Positions 26,610-34,523 of a DNA stretch of 64,000 nt are shown here, in pieces. The first letter of the stretch is position 1. The number at the start of each line of letters is the position of its first letter. The stretch spans positions 124,001 to 188,000 of the forward strand of contig NZ_CATNVD010000005.1 of NCBI RefSeq assembly GCF_951230155.1. The letters run 5' to 3'. The notes beneath the pieces were generated by a model that was not told the DNA's origin, did not search any database, and worked only from the letters and a program-made list of their open reading frames with translations. A program made the translations under genes and the position numbers. The stretch is from Parablautia sp. Marseille-Q6255 (lineage in GTDB: Bacteria; Bacillota; Clostridia; Lachnospirales; Lachnospiraceae).

Positions 26610-27854
26610 GTGAGTTATCTGGAAATTTCTGGAGGAAGAACGCTTTGCGGGGAGATCAGCGTGCAGGGTTCCAAGAATGCAGTGCTTCCGATCCTGGCAG
26701 CATGTCTTCTGGGAGAAGGCGTCTGTGTGATTGAAAACTGTCCGCAGATAGGGGATGTAGAGGATACACTGGAAATCCTGCGCGCACTCGGATGCAGCGT
26801 ATGCACCTGCGGGCACACGGTGCAGATTCATGCTTCCGGCGCAGGGATTTATGAGATAAAAAGGGCAGAAGCAGTCAGAATCCGCTCTTCTGTCTTGTTT
26901 TTAGGCGCACTTCTTGGTAAAATGAAAAAAGCGGTGATCCCGCTGCCGGGCGGCTGCGCGATCGGAAAGCGTCCGGTCGATCAGCATTTATGCGCGCTGG
27001 AAGCGCTTGGCGCCCGTTTTTGTATCGATGAGACGATCACTGCGTCGACGCAGGGACTGCACGGAGCCCGGATCACGCTGGCGATGCCGAGTGTGGGGGC
27101 GACGGAGAACGCAGTGCTTGCAGCAATGATGGCAGATGGAGAGACCGTGATCCAAAATGCCGCGAAAGAGCCGGAGATTGATGAGCTATGCGCATTTTTG
27201 CAAAGGCGCGGCGGCTGCATTGCAAGAGAAGCAGACGGCACGATCCGCATACAGGGCGGACGTCCGCTCGGACCGGCCGTATACCGTATGCAGGCGGACC
27301 GTATTGTATCGGGGACGTATCTGCTGGCAGGCGCAGCGACCGGAGGATATGTAAAAATACAAAACGATGCAGGGCAGACACTGGCCTCCCTGTTTTCTGT
27401 TCTGCGGCAGATGGGAGTGCACTGCGGGACCAGCGGCGGAGCAGCCTTCGTACAGGGCGGTCCGGTATCCGCGCTTTCTTATGTAGAGACAGCTCCGTAT
27501 CCGGGGTTTCCGACGGACCTGCAGTCTCCGCTGATGGCGGCGCTTTGCAGGACGCAGGGAACAAGCTGCATCTGCGAGACGATTTTTGAAAACAGGTTCC
27601 GCACCGTGGAGGAGCTTTTGAAGATGGGCGCCAGGATCACGGTAGAAGGACGCTGCGCACAGATCCGGGGTGTGCCGGCCCTGCGAGGCAGCGTTGTGAG
27701 CGCGCCGGACCTCCGGGGAGGAGCGGCACTCGTGATCGCTGCTTTGCAGGCAAAGGGGCGCACCGTAATCACAGATACGGGATATATCGAACGCGGCTAT
27801 GAGGACATCAGCCGGGATCTCTCCTGCCTGGGGGCAGATATCAGGCGGATATAA
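26610..27854 (+). CDS. murA: UDP-N-acetylglucosamine 1-carboxyvinyltransferase
   Basis: 414 residues, the usual length. It transfers enolpyruvate from phosphoenolpyruvate to UDP-GlcNAc, the first committed step of peptidoglycan synthesis. GSKNAVLP near 20-27 and LPGGCAIGKRPVD near 111-123, which holds the active-site Cys that fosfomycin attacks, are present. Start GTG at 26610 has GGAGG six bases upstream; a later ATG was not needed. The gene occupies the position between ftsW and divIB where murG is common in other bacteria. Confidence 0.94.
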   Translation: MSYLEISGGRTLCGEISVQGSKNAVLPILAACLLGEGVCVIENCPQIGDVEDTLEILRALGCSVCTCGHTVQIHASGAGIYEIKRAEAVRIRSSVLFLGALLGKMKKAVIPLPGGCAIGKRPVDQHLCALEALGARFCIDETITASTQGLHGARITLAMPSVGATENAVLAAMMADGETVIQNAAKEPEIDELCAFLQRRGGCIAREADGTIRIQGGRPLGPAVYRMQADRIVSGTYLLAGAATGGYVKIQNDAGQTLASLFSVLRQMGVHCGTSGGAAFVQGGPVSALSYVETAPYPGFPTDLQSPLMAALCRTQGTSCICETIFENRFRTVEELLKMGARITVEGRCAQIRGVPALRGSVVSAPDLRGGAALVIAALQAKGRTVITDTGYIERGYEDISRDLSCLGADIRRI

Positions 27855-27979
27855 AGCGCCGGAAGCTGATTTCCGGCATGACATTCCTGCACGGCGGATG
27901 CAAGAGTGCGGCTAAACAGGCAGAAAAACAGACAGCAAAGATACATCAGCGGAAAATACAGATAAGGTACGGTGAGAAG

Positions 27980-29146
27980 ATGGGCATAAGAAATAAAAGG
28001 AAAAGGAGAATGATCCGGGCAGGGGTGCTGCTGACAGTGCTTGCACTGCTGGCAGGAGCTGCCTTTTTGTTTCAGGTAAAAAAGATTACAGTTTATGGAA
28101 ATGACAGACATTCGTCAAAGGAAATCTCTCAGGGACTGTCGAATGACTTTCTGACGCGCAATACGCTGTACCTTCTGTGGAAGTATAAGGATGGGGAGAT
28201 CCCGGATACCCTGCCGTTTCTGGATTCCCTCCATGTGCAGATGAAGTCTCCTTCCAGCATAGAGGTACAGGTGAAGGAGAAGAAGCTGACTGCCTATATG
28301 GATAAGGGCGGGTATGTGTATTTTGACGAGGACGGCACAGTGCTCGAGATCTCCGATGAGGTATATGAAAAGATTCCTCTGATCACAGGGGTACCGGTGG
28401 GAGAAGTGACGCTGTATCAGAAGCTCCCGACAGAGAGCAGTGCACAGCTTCGAACGATCTTAAGTCTCACAGACCTGCTGGCCTACTATGAACTGAACGC
28501 ATCAGAGATACGTTTTGGAGATAATATGGAGATCACCGTATTTATCGACGGTGTGGAGGTACAGCTTGGTCAGGACGAATACCTGGAAGAAAAGATAGCG
28601 AATCTGAATAAGATCATGCCGAAGCTGGAAGGACAGTATGGCGCCCTGCATCTGGAGAGCTTCACAGGGCGCAACGAACCAGTATCGTTTACGCCTACAC
28701 AGGGACCCGAGATCGAGGACGTATCAGAGGGACCGGGAGGCTCGGATGATGCGGACGCAGCAGGCGGGGAAGCGAACGGAGGCGATGCAGAAACGGATGC
28801 ACCAGAGGAAGACGGTGGAGACGGCGCCGATGCAGGCAGTACAGATGGGGCGCAGGGAGCAGATCCTGCGGACACAGCAGACGGCGCAGGGACAGACGAT
28901 CCGGGAGCAGACGCACAGGGCGCGGATGGAGCGCCGGAAGAAGACGGACAGGAGGATACAGGCACTGTCTATCCAATGGTATATGACTCCTCAGGGACGC
29001 TGGTCTACAATGTGCATGTGGAAAATGGGGTCGTAGTAGATGCGAACGGCAATCCGGTCGCAGGCGTGATCGTAAATGAAAACGGGAACGTTCAGGATGC
29101 ATACATGAATCAGTTTGATCCACAGACGGGAGAGCTGATCCAGTAA
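27980..29146 (+). CDS. divIB: Cell division protein DivIB/FtsQ with acidic linker and C-terminal module
   Basis: 388 residues. A basic N-tail and a membrane span near residues 13-32 are followed by the POTRA domain (starting KKITVYGN) and beta domain to about 235. It is part of the DivIB-DivIC-FtsL complex regulating FtsW/FtsI. After this come a roughly 80-residue linker of Asp, Glu, Gly, Ala (about 247-328), which is low complexity, and residues 335-377, a 43-residue module shared with the C-terminus of FtsI. The frame is open from 27878, but GGTGAGA precedes the ATG at 27980. DivIB C-termini are usually disordered, so a structured-looking repeat here is unusual. Confidence 0.9.
   Translation: MGIRNKRKRRMIRAGVLLTVLALLAGAAFLFQVKKITVYGNDRHSSKEISQGLSNDFLTRNTLYLLWKYKDGEIPDTLPFLDSLHVQMKSPSSIEVQVKEKKLTAYMDKGGYVYFDEDGTVLEISDEVYEKIPLITGVPVGEVTLYQKLPTESSAQLRTILSLTDLLAYYELNASEIRFGDNMEITVFIDGVEVQLGQDEYLEEKIANLNKIMPKLEGQYGALHLESFTGRNEPVSFTPTQGPEIEDVSEGPGGSDDADAAGGEANGGDAETDAPEEDGGDGADAGSTDGAQGADPADTADGAGTDDPGADAQGADGAPEEDGQEDTGTVYPMVYDSSGTLVYNVHVENGVVVDANGNPVAGVIVNENGNVQDAYMNQFDPQTGELIQ
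28982..29110 (+). repeat. C-terminal module copy 2 (in DivIB), shared with FtsI
   Basis: 43 codons starting YDSSGTL and ending DAYMN, matching the FtsI copy at 20744-20872 at 21 positions without gaps. It sits beyond an acidic linker at the very end of the protein. Confidence 0.8.
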
Positions 29147-29186
29147 ACGGTGATCATGTGCCGGAAAGTGGTGACAGTTCAGCCAT

Positions 29187-29274
29187 ATACAAAGATTACA
29201 GAAAATCTTCGTTCTCAGGCAAGCCTGAATTCAGATTTCTGTAACTTTGTGCATGGCTGGACTGTTACAGAAAT
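29187..29274 (+). promoter_or_regulatory. Three alternating TTACAGAAA/TTTCTGTAA arms upstream of the ftsZ promoter
   Basis: ATTTCTGTAAC (29235-29245) and GTTACAGAAAT (29264-29274) form a perfect 11-bp inverted repeat around 18 bases. A further TTACAGAAAATCT copy at 29196-29208 can pair with AGATTTCTGTAA instead, helped by CAGGC/GCCTG. No T run follows, so it is not a normal terminator. A regulator site or alternative RNA fold is possible. Confidence 0.55.
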
Positions 29275-29297
29275 TGCAACTATTTTGAAAATGGTAC

Positions 29298-29326
29298 TTG
29301 ATAAATTCCCAAAATACTTATATTAT
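29298..29326 (+). promoter_or_regulatory. sigma-A promoter of ftsZ
   Basis: TTGATA (29298-29303), a 17-base spacer and TATTAT (29321-29326), about 55 bases upstream of the ftsZ start. It allows ftsZ expression apart from the upstream dcw genes. Confidence 0.7.
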
Positions 29327-29380
29327 AAAAGATAGTACGGTGACAGTGGGGATGCCGGGCTACAAAAAGGAGGAACTACG

Positions 29381-30535
29381 GTGTTAGAGATTATGTCAAA
29401 TGAAACGGAAGCAGCCGCAAAGATAATCGTTATCGGTGTCGGTGGCGCTGGAAATAATGCAGTAAATAGAATGGTTGAAGATACGATCGGAGGAGTAGAG
29501 TTTATCGGAGTGAATACAGATAAACAGGCACTGCTCCTGTGCAAGGCGCCGACCACGATCCAGATCGGCGAGAAGGTTACAAAGGGACTCGGCGCGGGTG
29601 CAAGACCGGAGGTAGGCCAGCAGGCTGCTGAGGAGAGCGCAGAGGAGATCCGTCAGGCAGTTCAGGGTGCGGACATGGTATTTGTCACCTGTGGTATGGG
29701 AGGCGGTACCGGTACAGGTGCGGCTCCGGTTGTGGCAGGCATTGCGAAGGAAATGGGGATCCTTACGGTAGGTGTTGTGACGAAGCCGTTCCGCTTCGAG
29801 GGCAAGACACGTATGAATAATGCGCTGGCAGGTATTGAGCGCCTGAAAGCAAACGTAGATACGCTGATCGTTATCCCGAATGACAAGCTTCTTGAGATCG
29901 TGGATCGCCGGACAACGATGCCGGAGTCTTTGAAGAAGGCAGATGAGGTATTGCAGCAGGCAGTACAGGGCATTACAGATCTGATCAATCTGCCGGCTCT
30001 GATCAATCTTGACTTTGCTGACGTACAGACAGTCATGATCGATAAGGGGATCGCACATATCGGTATCGGACAGGCCAAGGGTGATGATAAGGCACTTGAG
30101 GCAGTTAAGCAGGCTGTATCGAGCCCGCTGCTTGAGACAACGATCGAGGGTGCGACTCACGTTATCATCAATATCTCAGGAGATATCTCCCTCATTGATG
30201 CAAATGAGGCTGCAAGCTATGTTCAGGAGCTGGCAGGAGAAAATGCAAATATTATCTTTGGTGCGCTGTTCGATGATACATACGCAGATGAGGCAAGCGT
30301 GACAGTCATCGCTACAGGTCTTGACGACAAGGCAGCTGCGAAGGAGCAGCCGAAGCAGAGAAGTTCTATGCCGGATTTCGGTTTTATGAGAAAGGACAGT
30401 ACATCGTCCTCCTCCTCTTTTGCAAAAGCACCGACGACGCCGCTTCGTGCGCCGCAGCTTAACTCGATGCGCACACCGGAAAGCAAGGTGCAGGAGAGAG
30501 ATATCCAGATTCCGGACTTCCTGAAGAGAAGCTAA
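29381..30535 (+). CDS. ftsZ: Cell division GTPase FtsZ
   Basis: 384-residue tubulin homologue forming the Z ring. The N-terminal [13 protein letters not shown] loop, the tubulin signature GGGTGTG near 109-115 and the T7 loop NLDFAD near 206-211 are all present. A variable linker begins near 320 and the conserved C-terminal peptide IPDFLKR, which docks partner proteins, ends the chain. GTG at 29381 is preferred because AAGGAGG lies seven bases upstream and MLEI is the usual N-terminus. ftsA is not in the window. Confidence 0.97.
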   Translation: MLEIMSNETEAAAKIIVIGVGGAGNNAVNRMVEDTIGGVEFIGVNTDKQALLLCKAPTTIQIGEKVTKGLGAGARPEVGQQAAEESAEEIRQAVQGADMVFVTCGMGGGTGTGAAPVVAGIAKEMGILTVGVVTKPFRFEGKTRMNNALAGIERLKANVDTLIVIPNDKLLEIVDRRTTMPESLKKADEVLQQAVQGITDLINLPALINLDFADVQTVMIDKGIAHIGIGQAKGDDKALEAVKQAVSSPLLETTIEGATHVIINISGDISLIDANEAASYVQELAGENANIIFGALFDDTYADEASVTVIATGLDDKAAAKEQPKQRSSMPDFGFMRKDSTSSSSSFAKAPTTPLRAPQLNSMRTPESKVQERDIQIPDFLKRS

Positions 30536-30565
30536 GAGCTGGTTTGGAAAAATAAGAAAAAAGTG

Positions 30566-30632
30566 AAAATGGACTGCTGTAAAATACTGTTTCCGATAGA
30601 TTTTCGGTGTATTTTACAGCAGTCCATTTTTT
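30566..30632. terminator. Strong bidirectional terminator after ftsZ
   Basis: A 22-bp perfect stem (30566-30587 with 30609-30630) around a 21-base loop, flanked by AAAA on the left and TTTTTT on the right. It works for ftsZ rightwards and for the Ig-like gene leftwards. Confidence 0.92.
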
Positions 30633-30694
30633 ATGGTACAGGAGAGCTCTCACCCTCCTGAACCATAGAACCGGGGTGTGCACGGACGCAGAGG

Positions 30695-30732
30695 TCAGTC
30701 CCGGTCGCAGGGATCAGTCCCGGTTGCAGGGA
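30695..30732. repeat. Two 19-base tandem units just past the stop of the Ig-like gene
   Basis: TCAGTCCCGGTCGCAGGGA (30695-30713) is followed by a copy differing at one base (30714-30732). A third partial unit forms the last codons of the gene, so the minus-strand TGA stop recurs in each unit. Confidence 0.8.
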
Positions 30733-31491
30733 TCAGTCCCAGTCGTCGTGGTCATCGTGGTCGTAACGGTCGTCCCAGTCATCGTGGTCATCATGGTCGT
30801 AACGGTCATCCCAGTCATCCTGGCCGCGGACAACTTTTACGGTAAAGGTGACGGTCTGACCAGTCTGTGTGTTTTTGCAGGAGATCTTTGTTGTCCCTGC
30901 TTTTTTTGCGTAAAATTCTACTTCGTCATCGCGGCGGTCATCATCGTCAAAACGGATGACATCCGGATCCTGGATACTCCACTGCAGGTATCTGTCTTTT
31001 AAGCCGCGGTACTTTTTGATCTTCAGCTCAAAATCATCTCCGGATTCAACGGTTCTTGTTGCCGGGCCGTAGATTTTGATCTTTTTTTGCGGAGTCTTTG
31101 CTTCCCTGACCTTTACGGTGAAGGTCACTTTCTTTTTTGTGCCTCGGATGGAGCAGGTGATCTTTGCCGTACCTTTTTTCCGGGCTCTCAGTTCTATTTC
31201 ATCGTCGGAGCGGTCATCATCGTCAAAACGCACGTATTTTGATCCAGATGTGATGCTCCATTTTAAGAAATCCTCGTCTGCATCGTACGGTCTGGTGCGC
31301 ACGCGCAGATGAAACTCACTTCCGGCAGTGACTGTGATCGTCTTTTTTCCGGCAGCCAGGATTTTGGAAGGCTTTACGTCATCGTCAGCCAGTGCGGGAA
31401 GAGAAAAGGTGAACAGGACCATAAGTCCCAGAAGAACGAGTGCAAACAGCTTTCTGCTGTGTGAATGAATGGTATCTTTTAATGCTTTCAT
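30733..31491 (-). CDS. Secreted Ig-like (BIG2-type) protein with Asp/His-rich repeat tail
   Basis: 252 residues. An N-terminal signal peptide has a basic start, hydrophobic core near 14-32 and ALA before DDD, suggesting cleavage near 36. Two Ig-like domains follow (about 40-128 and 137-222), each with WSI, then RFDDDDR and an acidic strand, then a TFTVKV ending. The last 26 residues are 2.2 copies of a 12-residue unit rich in Asp, His, Trp and Tyr (30738-30809). Such acidic sequences suggest metal or calcium binding, but this is inference. No sortase motif, lipobox or wall-binding domain is seen. AAAGGAG precedes the ATG. It lies downstream of aroE on the same strand. Function unknown. Confidence 0.8.
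   Translation of the reverse strand: MKALKDTIHSHSRKLFALVLLGLMVLFTFSLPALADDDVKPSKILAAGKKTITVTAGSEFHLRVRTRPYDADEDFLKWSITSGSKYVRFDDDDRSDDEIELRARKKGTAKITCSIRGTKKKVTFTVKVREAKTPQKKIKIYGPATRTVESGDDFELKIKKYRGLKDRYLQWSIQDPDVIRFDDDDRRDDEVEFYAKKAGTTKISCKNTQTGQTVTFTVKVVRGQDDWDDRYDHDDHDDWDDRYDHDDHDDWD
30738..30809 (-). repeat. 36-base tandem repeat encoding the Asp/His-rich tail
   Basis: Two 36-base units (30738-30773 and 30774-30809) differing at a few bases plus a partial third. Each encodes 12 residues with one Trp, one Arg, one Tyr, two His and otherwise Asp. Confidence 0.85.
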
Positions 31492-31575
31492 AGTAATGCT
31501 CCTTTCTAGTTGCTTTGTTATTTGATGACGTTATTGTAGTGCATAAAGATTAAAGAAAAATTAAAAATAGAAAAA

Positions 31576-32442
31576 TCAGGAAAAAAATCTGTCGCGTATG
31601 TCTCCGATCGGCATATCCTGACCAGTCCAGATCGAGAAAGCCGCAGCCCCCTGATAAAGCAGCATATAAAGTCCGTTTGCTGTGCGGCAGCCTGCCTGCT
31701 GCGCGTCTGCGAGCAGCTTTGTCTGACGGGGATTGTAGATAATATCAGAGACAAAAAGGTCTTTGTGGAAGCAGGACGGATCTGCGATCGGAGATGCTCC
31801 GGCATGCGGCGCCATACCGATAGAGGTCGCATTCGTAAGCAGACTGCTTTTTTGGATCACTTCCTGCACTGCTTTTGTGTCAGCAAGATCTGTGACATCA
31901 GCGCGGCAGCCGGTTTGTCTGTTGATCAGCGCGGCAAGCCGGTTCGCGTTTTCCCAGGAACGCCCGCGCCGGTTTACGATATGGAGTGCGGGCACCTGAT
32001 CGAGCGCTGCCTGTACTGCGATAGAGGAGGCAGCTCCGCCTGCGCCAAGGAGCGTCATCTCACCGCCGGTAATATCATATCCGGCGTCTTTTAAGGACTG
32101 GATATACCCGATCCCGTCCGTATTATGGCCGATCAGCCGTCCATTTTCATTTTTGACGGTATTGACTGCGCCTGTCATTGCGGCGGCTGACGTAAGGTCG
32201 TCCAGATACGGGAGCACACGCTCTTTATCCGGCATAGTGAGATTAAATCCAAGCACATTCATCTCACGCAGCGTCTGGATCATTGTCTGCAGATCGGCAT
32301 GTCCTGTATCAAAGCACAGGTAAACATAGTCCAGTCCGAGCAGACGGAACGCTTCATTGTGCATCATCGGTGAAATACTGTGGGCAACAGGGCTTCCCAG
32401 AAGACAGCAAAGCCGCGTATGTCCGGTGATCTGATTGTACAT
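31576..32442 (-). CDS. aroE: Shikimate dehydrogenase
   Basis: 288 residues. It reduces 3-dehydroshikimate with NADPH in the chorismate pathway. The shikimate-binding serines are in HSISP (Ser22, Ser24), the catalytic Lys is in NLTMPDK (Lys73) and Asp is in NTDG (Asp109). The Rossmann motif GAGGAASS lies near 133-140. The frame is open 16 codons further, but AAGGAG ahead of MYNQITG sets the start at 32442. Compare the atypical paralogue at 53246, which lacks the serines. It is divergent from aroD. Confidence 0.94.
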   Translation of the reverse strand: MYNQITGHTRLCCLLGSPVAHSISPMMHNEAFRLLGLDYVYLCFDTGHADLQTMIQTLREMNVLGFNLTMPDKERVLPYLDDLTSAAAMTGAVNTVKNENGRLIGHNTDGIGYIQSLKDAGYDITGGEMTLLGAGGAASSIAVQAALDQVPALHIVNRRGRSWENANRLAALINRQTGCRADVTDLADTKAVQEVIQKSSLLTNATSIGMAPHAGASPIADPSCFHKDLFVSDIIYNPRQTKLLADAQQAGCRTANGLYMLLYQGAAAFSIWTGQDMPIGDIRDRFFS

Positions 32443-32492
32443 AGGCAACACTCCTTTGACATGATTTTGTAAGCTCCCGCTCGTTAACACTT

Positions 32493-32501
32493 ATTATAGC
32501 A
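32493..32501 (-). promoter_or_regulatory. Extended -10 promoter of aroE
   Basis: On the minus strand TATAAT (32493-32498) is preceded by TGC, an extended -10. No good -35 is seen 17 bases further. Confidence 0.6.
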
Positions 32502-32578
32502 CATTTTGAGGGAGTTGGGACGGCTGATTTGAGCGGGGCGGCCACCCTGCATATTTCTACGGAGAATCTTTATTTTTC

Positions 32579-32607
32579 TTGACATCCGGAGGGAAAAACA
32601 GCACAAT
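32579..32607 (+). promoter_or_regulatory. Probable sigma-A promoter of aroD
   Basis: A perfect TTGACA (32579-32584), a 17-base spacer and CACAAT (32602-32607), about 58 bases before the aroD ATG. Confidence 0.5.
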
Positions 32608-32664
32608 AAAAGAACAGAAAGTAAGGCATGAACAGATGGATAAGAGAAAAGGAGAACAGGGCAT

Positions 32665-33459
32665 ATGAAAACAGTAAGCGTGCGCGATACAGTATTTGGG
32701 GAGGGGCTTGCGAAGATCTGTATTCCGGTGACTGCGCGCAATATGGAGGAGCTTGAGCAGCAGCTGGAAGGACTGACAGAGGAGCCATGGGATCTGGTCG
32801 AGTGGAGAGCTGATTTTTTTGAGGAGGGGCTGCGAAAGCATACCTGTGAGGAGAAGGATACCGGGTGGTATATGCAGCCTCTGCGCAGGATCCGGGATGC
32901 GGCTGCCGACAGACCGCTTTTGTTTACATTTCGCACAAAGCAGGAGGGCGGAGAGCGCGAAATCTCTTTGGAGGAGTATGAACAGCTAAATGAGAGCGTA
33001 GCCGCTTCCGGGCTTGCAGACCTGATCGATATAGAAATCAACCGGGGAGAGGAGCTGTTTGAAAGGCTGACAGAAAAGGTGCATGCGCAGAACAGTCTGT
33101 GCGGACGGGGCGTCTGCACGGTCGGGTCCTTTCATGATTTTTACACAACTTTGCCCAGGCATAAGATCGTGGAGACGCTGTGCAGGATGCAGCAGCTTGG
33201 AGCAGATCTGACAAAGGCTGCAGTGATGCCGCGGGAGGAGCGGGATGTGCTGACACTCTTAGAAGCAGCTCTTGATATGAAAAAACAGTTTGCGGACCGG
33301 CCATTTATCACCATGTCTATGGGGAAGATGGGGGCAGTCAGCCGGATCTGCGGCACCCTGAGCGGGTCGGCAGTTACCTTTGCGACAGCCGGAAGGGCAT
33401 CTGCGCCAGGACAGCTGGACGCACGAACCGTAGAGGGCATATTAAAGAAACTATCCTGA
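32665..33459 (+). CDS. aroD: Type I 3-dehydroquinate dehydratase
   Basis: 264 residues. It dehydrates 3-dehydroquinate to 3-dehydroshikimate through a Schiff base. The catalytic residues are visible: Glu46 in EWRADFFE, His157 in GSFHDF and the Schiff-base Lys184 in LTKAAVMP. CGTLSGSAVTFA and the SAPGQ substrate loop lie near the end. It is divergent from aroE, which catalyses the next step, so the pair supplies two consecutive reactions. GGAG precedes the ATG. Confidence 0.95.
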   Translation: MKTVSVRDTVFGEGLAKICIPVTARNMEELEQQLEGLTEEPWDLVEWRADFFEEGLRKHTCEEKDTGWYMQPLRRIRDAAADRPLLFTFRTKQEGGEREISLEEYEQLNESVAASGLADLIDIEINRGEELFERLTEKVHAQNSLCGRGVCTVGSFHDFYTTLPRHKIVETLCRMQQLGADLTKAAVMPREERDVLTLLEAALDMKKQFADRPFITMSMGKMGAVSRICGTLSGSAVTFATAGRASAPGQLDARTVEGILKKLS

Positions 33460-33475
33460 CATCTTATCTATACGG

Positions 33476-33525
33476 AAAAGACCTGAAAGCAGACCAGAAA
33501 AACGTCCGCTTTGAGGTCTTTTTTT
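33476..33525 (+). terminator. Rho-independent terminator of aroD
   Basis: AAAAGACCT (33476-33484) pairs with AGGTCTTTT (33514-33522), with an inner AAAGC/GCTTT stem. A run of T ends the hairpin. Confidence 0.8.
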
Positions 33526-33540
33526 GGCGTGGTGCCGCGG

Positions 33541-33616
33541 TGTCGAGAGCTGTCGATGAAAACAGCGGTTTTGCGGACCGGATTTGACAAAATGAGCACC
33601 CTCTGCGGAGTATACT
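33541..33616 (+). promoter_or_regulatory. spoIIG-type promoter with tandem Spo0A boxes and 21-base spacer
   Basis: TTGACA (33584-33589) and TATACT (33611-33616) are 21 bases apart, too long for an unaided sigma-A promoter. Two 0A-box-like heptamers, TGTCGAG (33541-33547) and TGTCGAT (33551-33557), are 10 bases apart upstream. The -35 lies inside TTTGACAAAA, near the 0A consensus. The spoIIG promoter of Bacillus subtilis has the same design and needs Spo0A-phosphate. Confidence 0.65.
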
Positions 33617-33647
33617 GTGTATCAGTTACTGCCGCAGGGGGTGCTTT

Positions 33648-34523
33648 GTGTATTATGAGTTTTACATAGACCGTTTTTTTGTGGAACATCTGCTGACCGG
33701 ATATTTGCTTTTGTCTGCCGCAGTGCGTCTGCAAAGACTGGAGGCCTCCGTTGGCAGAGTGCTGTTTGCCGCAGCCGCAAAAGCTGTCGTGATGTGTACG
33801 GCGATCGCATTGGGGCTTCCGGGCCTTTACCTGCTTGGCACAGCGGCAGCCGGGGTACTCGTATTTTCAGGAAAAACGCGCAGAGGCTTCTGGCAGGGAA
33901 TGGGCGCACTGCTATTTGTGACTGTGTGCTTTGCAGGAGTCCTTGAAGCGCTTCTGTCCATGTGGCATTTGCCGGTGATCGCAGGAGTGGTGCTGGCAGA
34001 CGCAGCTTTCCGGTGGATCGGAAGTTTTGTGCGCAGAAGGATGAGCATGGAAGCATACGCTCAGGCCGAGCTTGTATGCGGAGAAAAAACAGTATGCGTA
34101 TCCGCCCTTTTTGACAGCGGGAACCGGCTTTCGGAGCCGTTTACAGGGCGTCCGGTGAGCATTGTGGACAGAGCCGCCCTGCTGCCTTTTCTTACAGAGG
34201 GGTGGGAGGAAGAAAAAGGGTTTTTGCTGATCCCGTATCACAGCATTGGAACAGGCAGAGGATGGCTTGTGGGTATCACAATAGACTGCATGAAGATACG
34301 CACAGGAAGAAATACGGCAGTATGTAAGCGTCCGGTTATTGCGATTTACGAAGGACAAGTCAGCGCCGGAGGAGAGTATCAGATGATTCTTCATCCGATG
34401 CATGCGGCGATGCAGATAAGAGGTAGGAGGAAAGAAAATGATAGTAAAGGTAGCTGTACCGCAGAAATTTCAGTTCAGGATGGCAGCGGGTTTCACCGAT
34501 GTGCTGCTGCGCAGGACAAATGA
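33648..34523 (+). CDS. spoIIGA: Sigma-E processing peptidase SpoIIGA
   Basis: 291 residues. It is the membrane aspartic protease that cleaves pro-sigma-E in the mother cell. The N-terminal half has about five membrane segments (to about 128). The cytoplasmic protease domain has the active-site Asp156 in LFDSGN. It starts at GTG 33648 with AGGGGGTG four bases upstream. The last 28 codons overlap the sigE reading frame, so this SpoIIGA ends with a hydrophilic tail that looks like by-product sequence. Confidence 0.93.
   Translation: MYYEFYIDRFFVEHLLTGYLLLSAAVRLQRLEASVGRVLFAAAAKAVVMCTAIALGLPGLYLLGTAAAGVLVFSGKTRRGFWQGMGALLFVTVCFAGVLEALLSMWHLPVIAGVVLADAAFRWIGSFVRRRMSMEAYAQAELVCGEKTVCVSALFDSGNRLSEPFTGRPVSIVDRAALLPFLTEGWEEEKGFLLIPYHSIGTGRGWLVGITIDCMKIRTGRNTAVCKRPVIAIYEGQVSAGGEYQMILHPMHAAMQIRGRRKENDSKGSCTAEISVQDGSGFHRCAAAQDK

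Noticed and set aside
29150-29335. 61-codon + strand frame between divIB and ftsZ
   Set aside because: It covers the inverted repeats and the ftsZ promoter and shows no protein-like composition.
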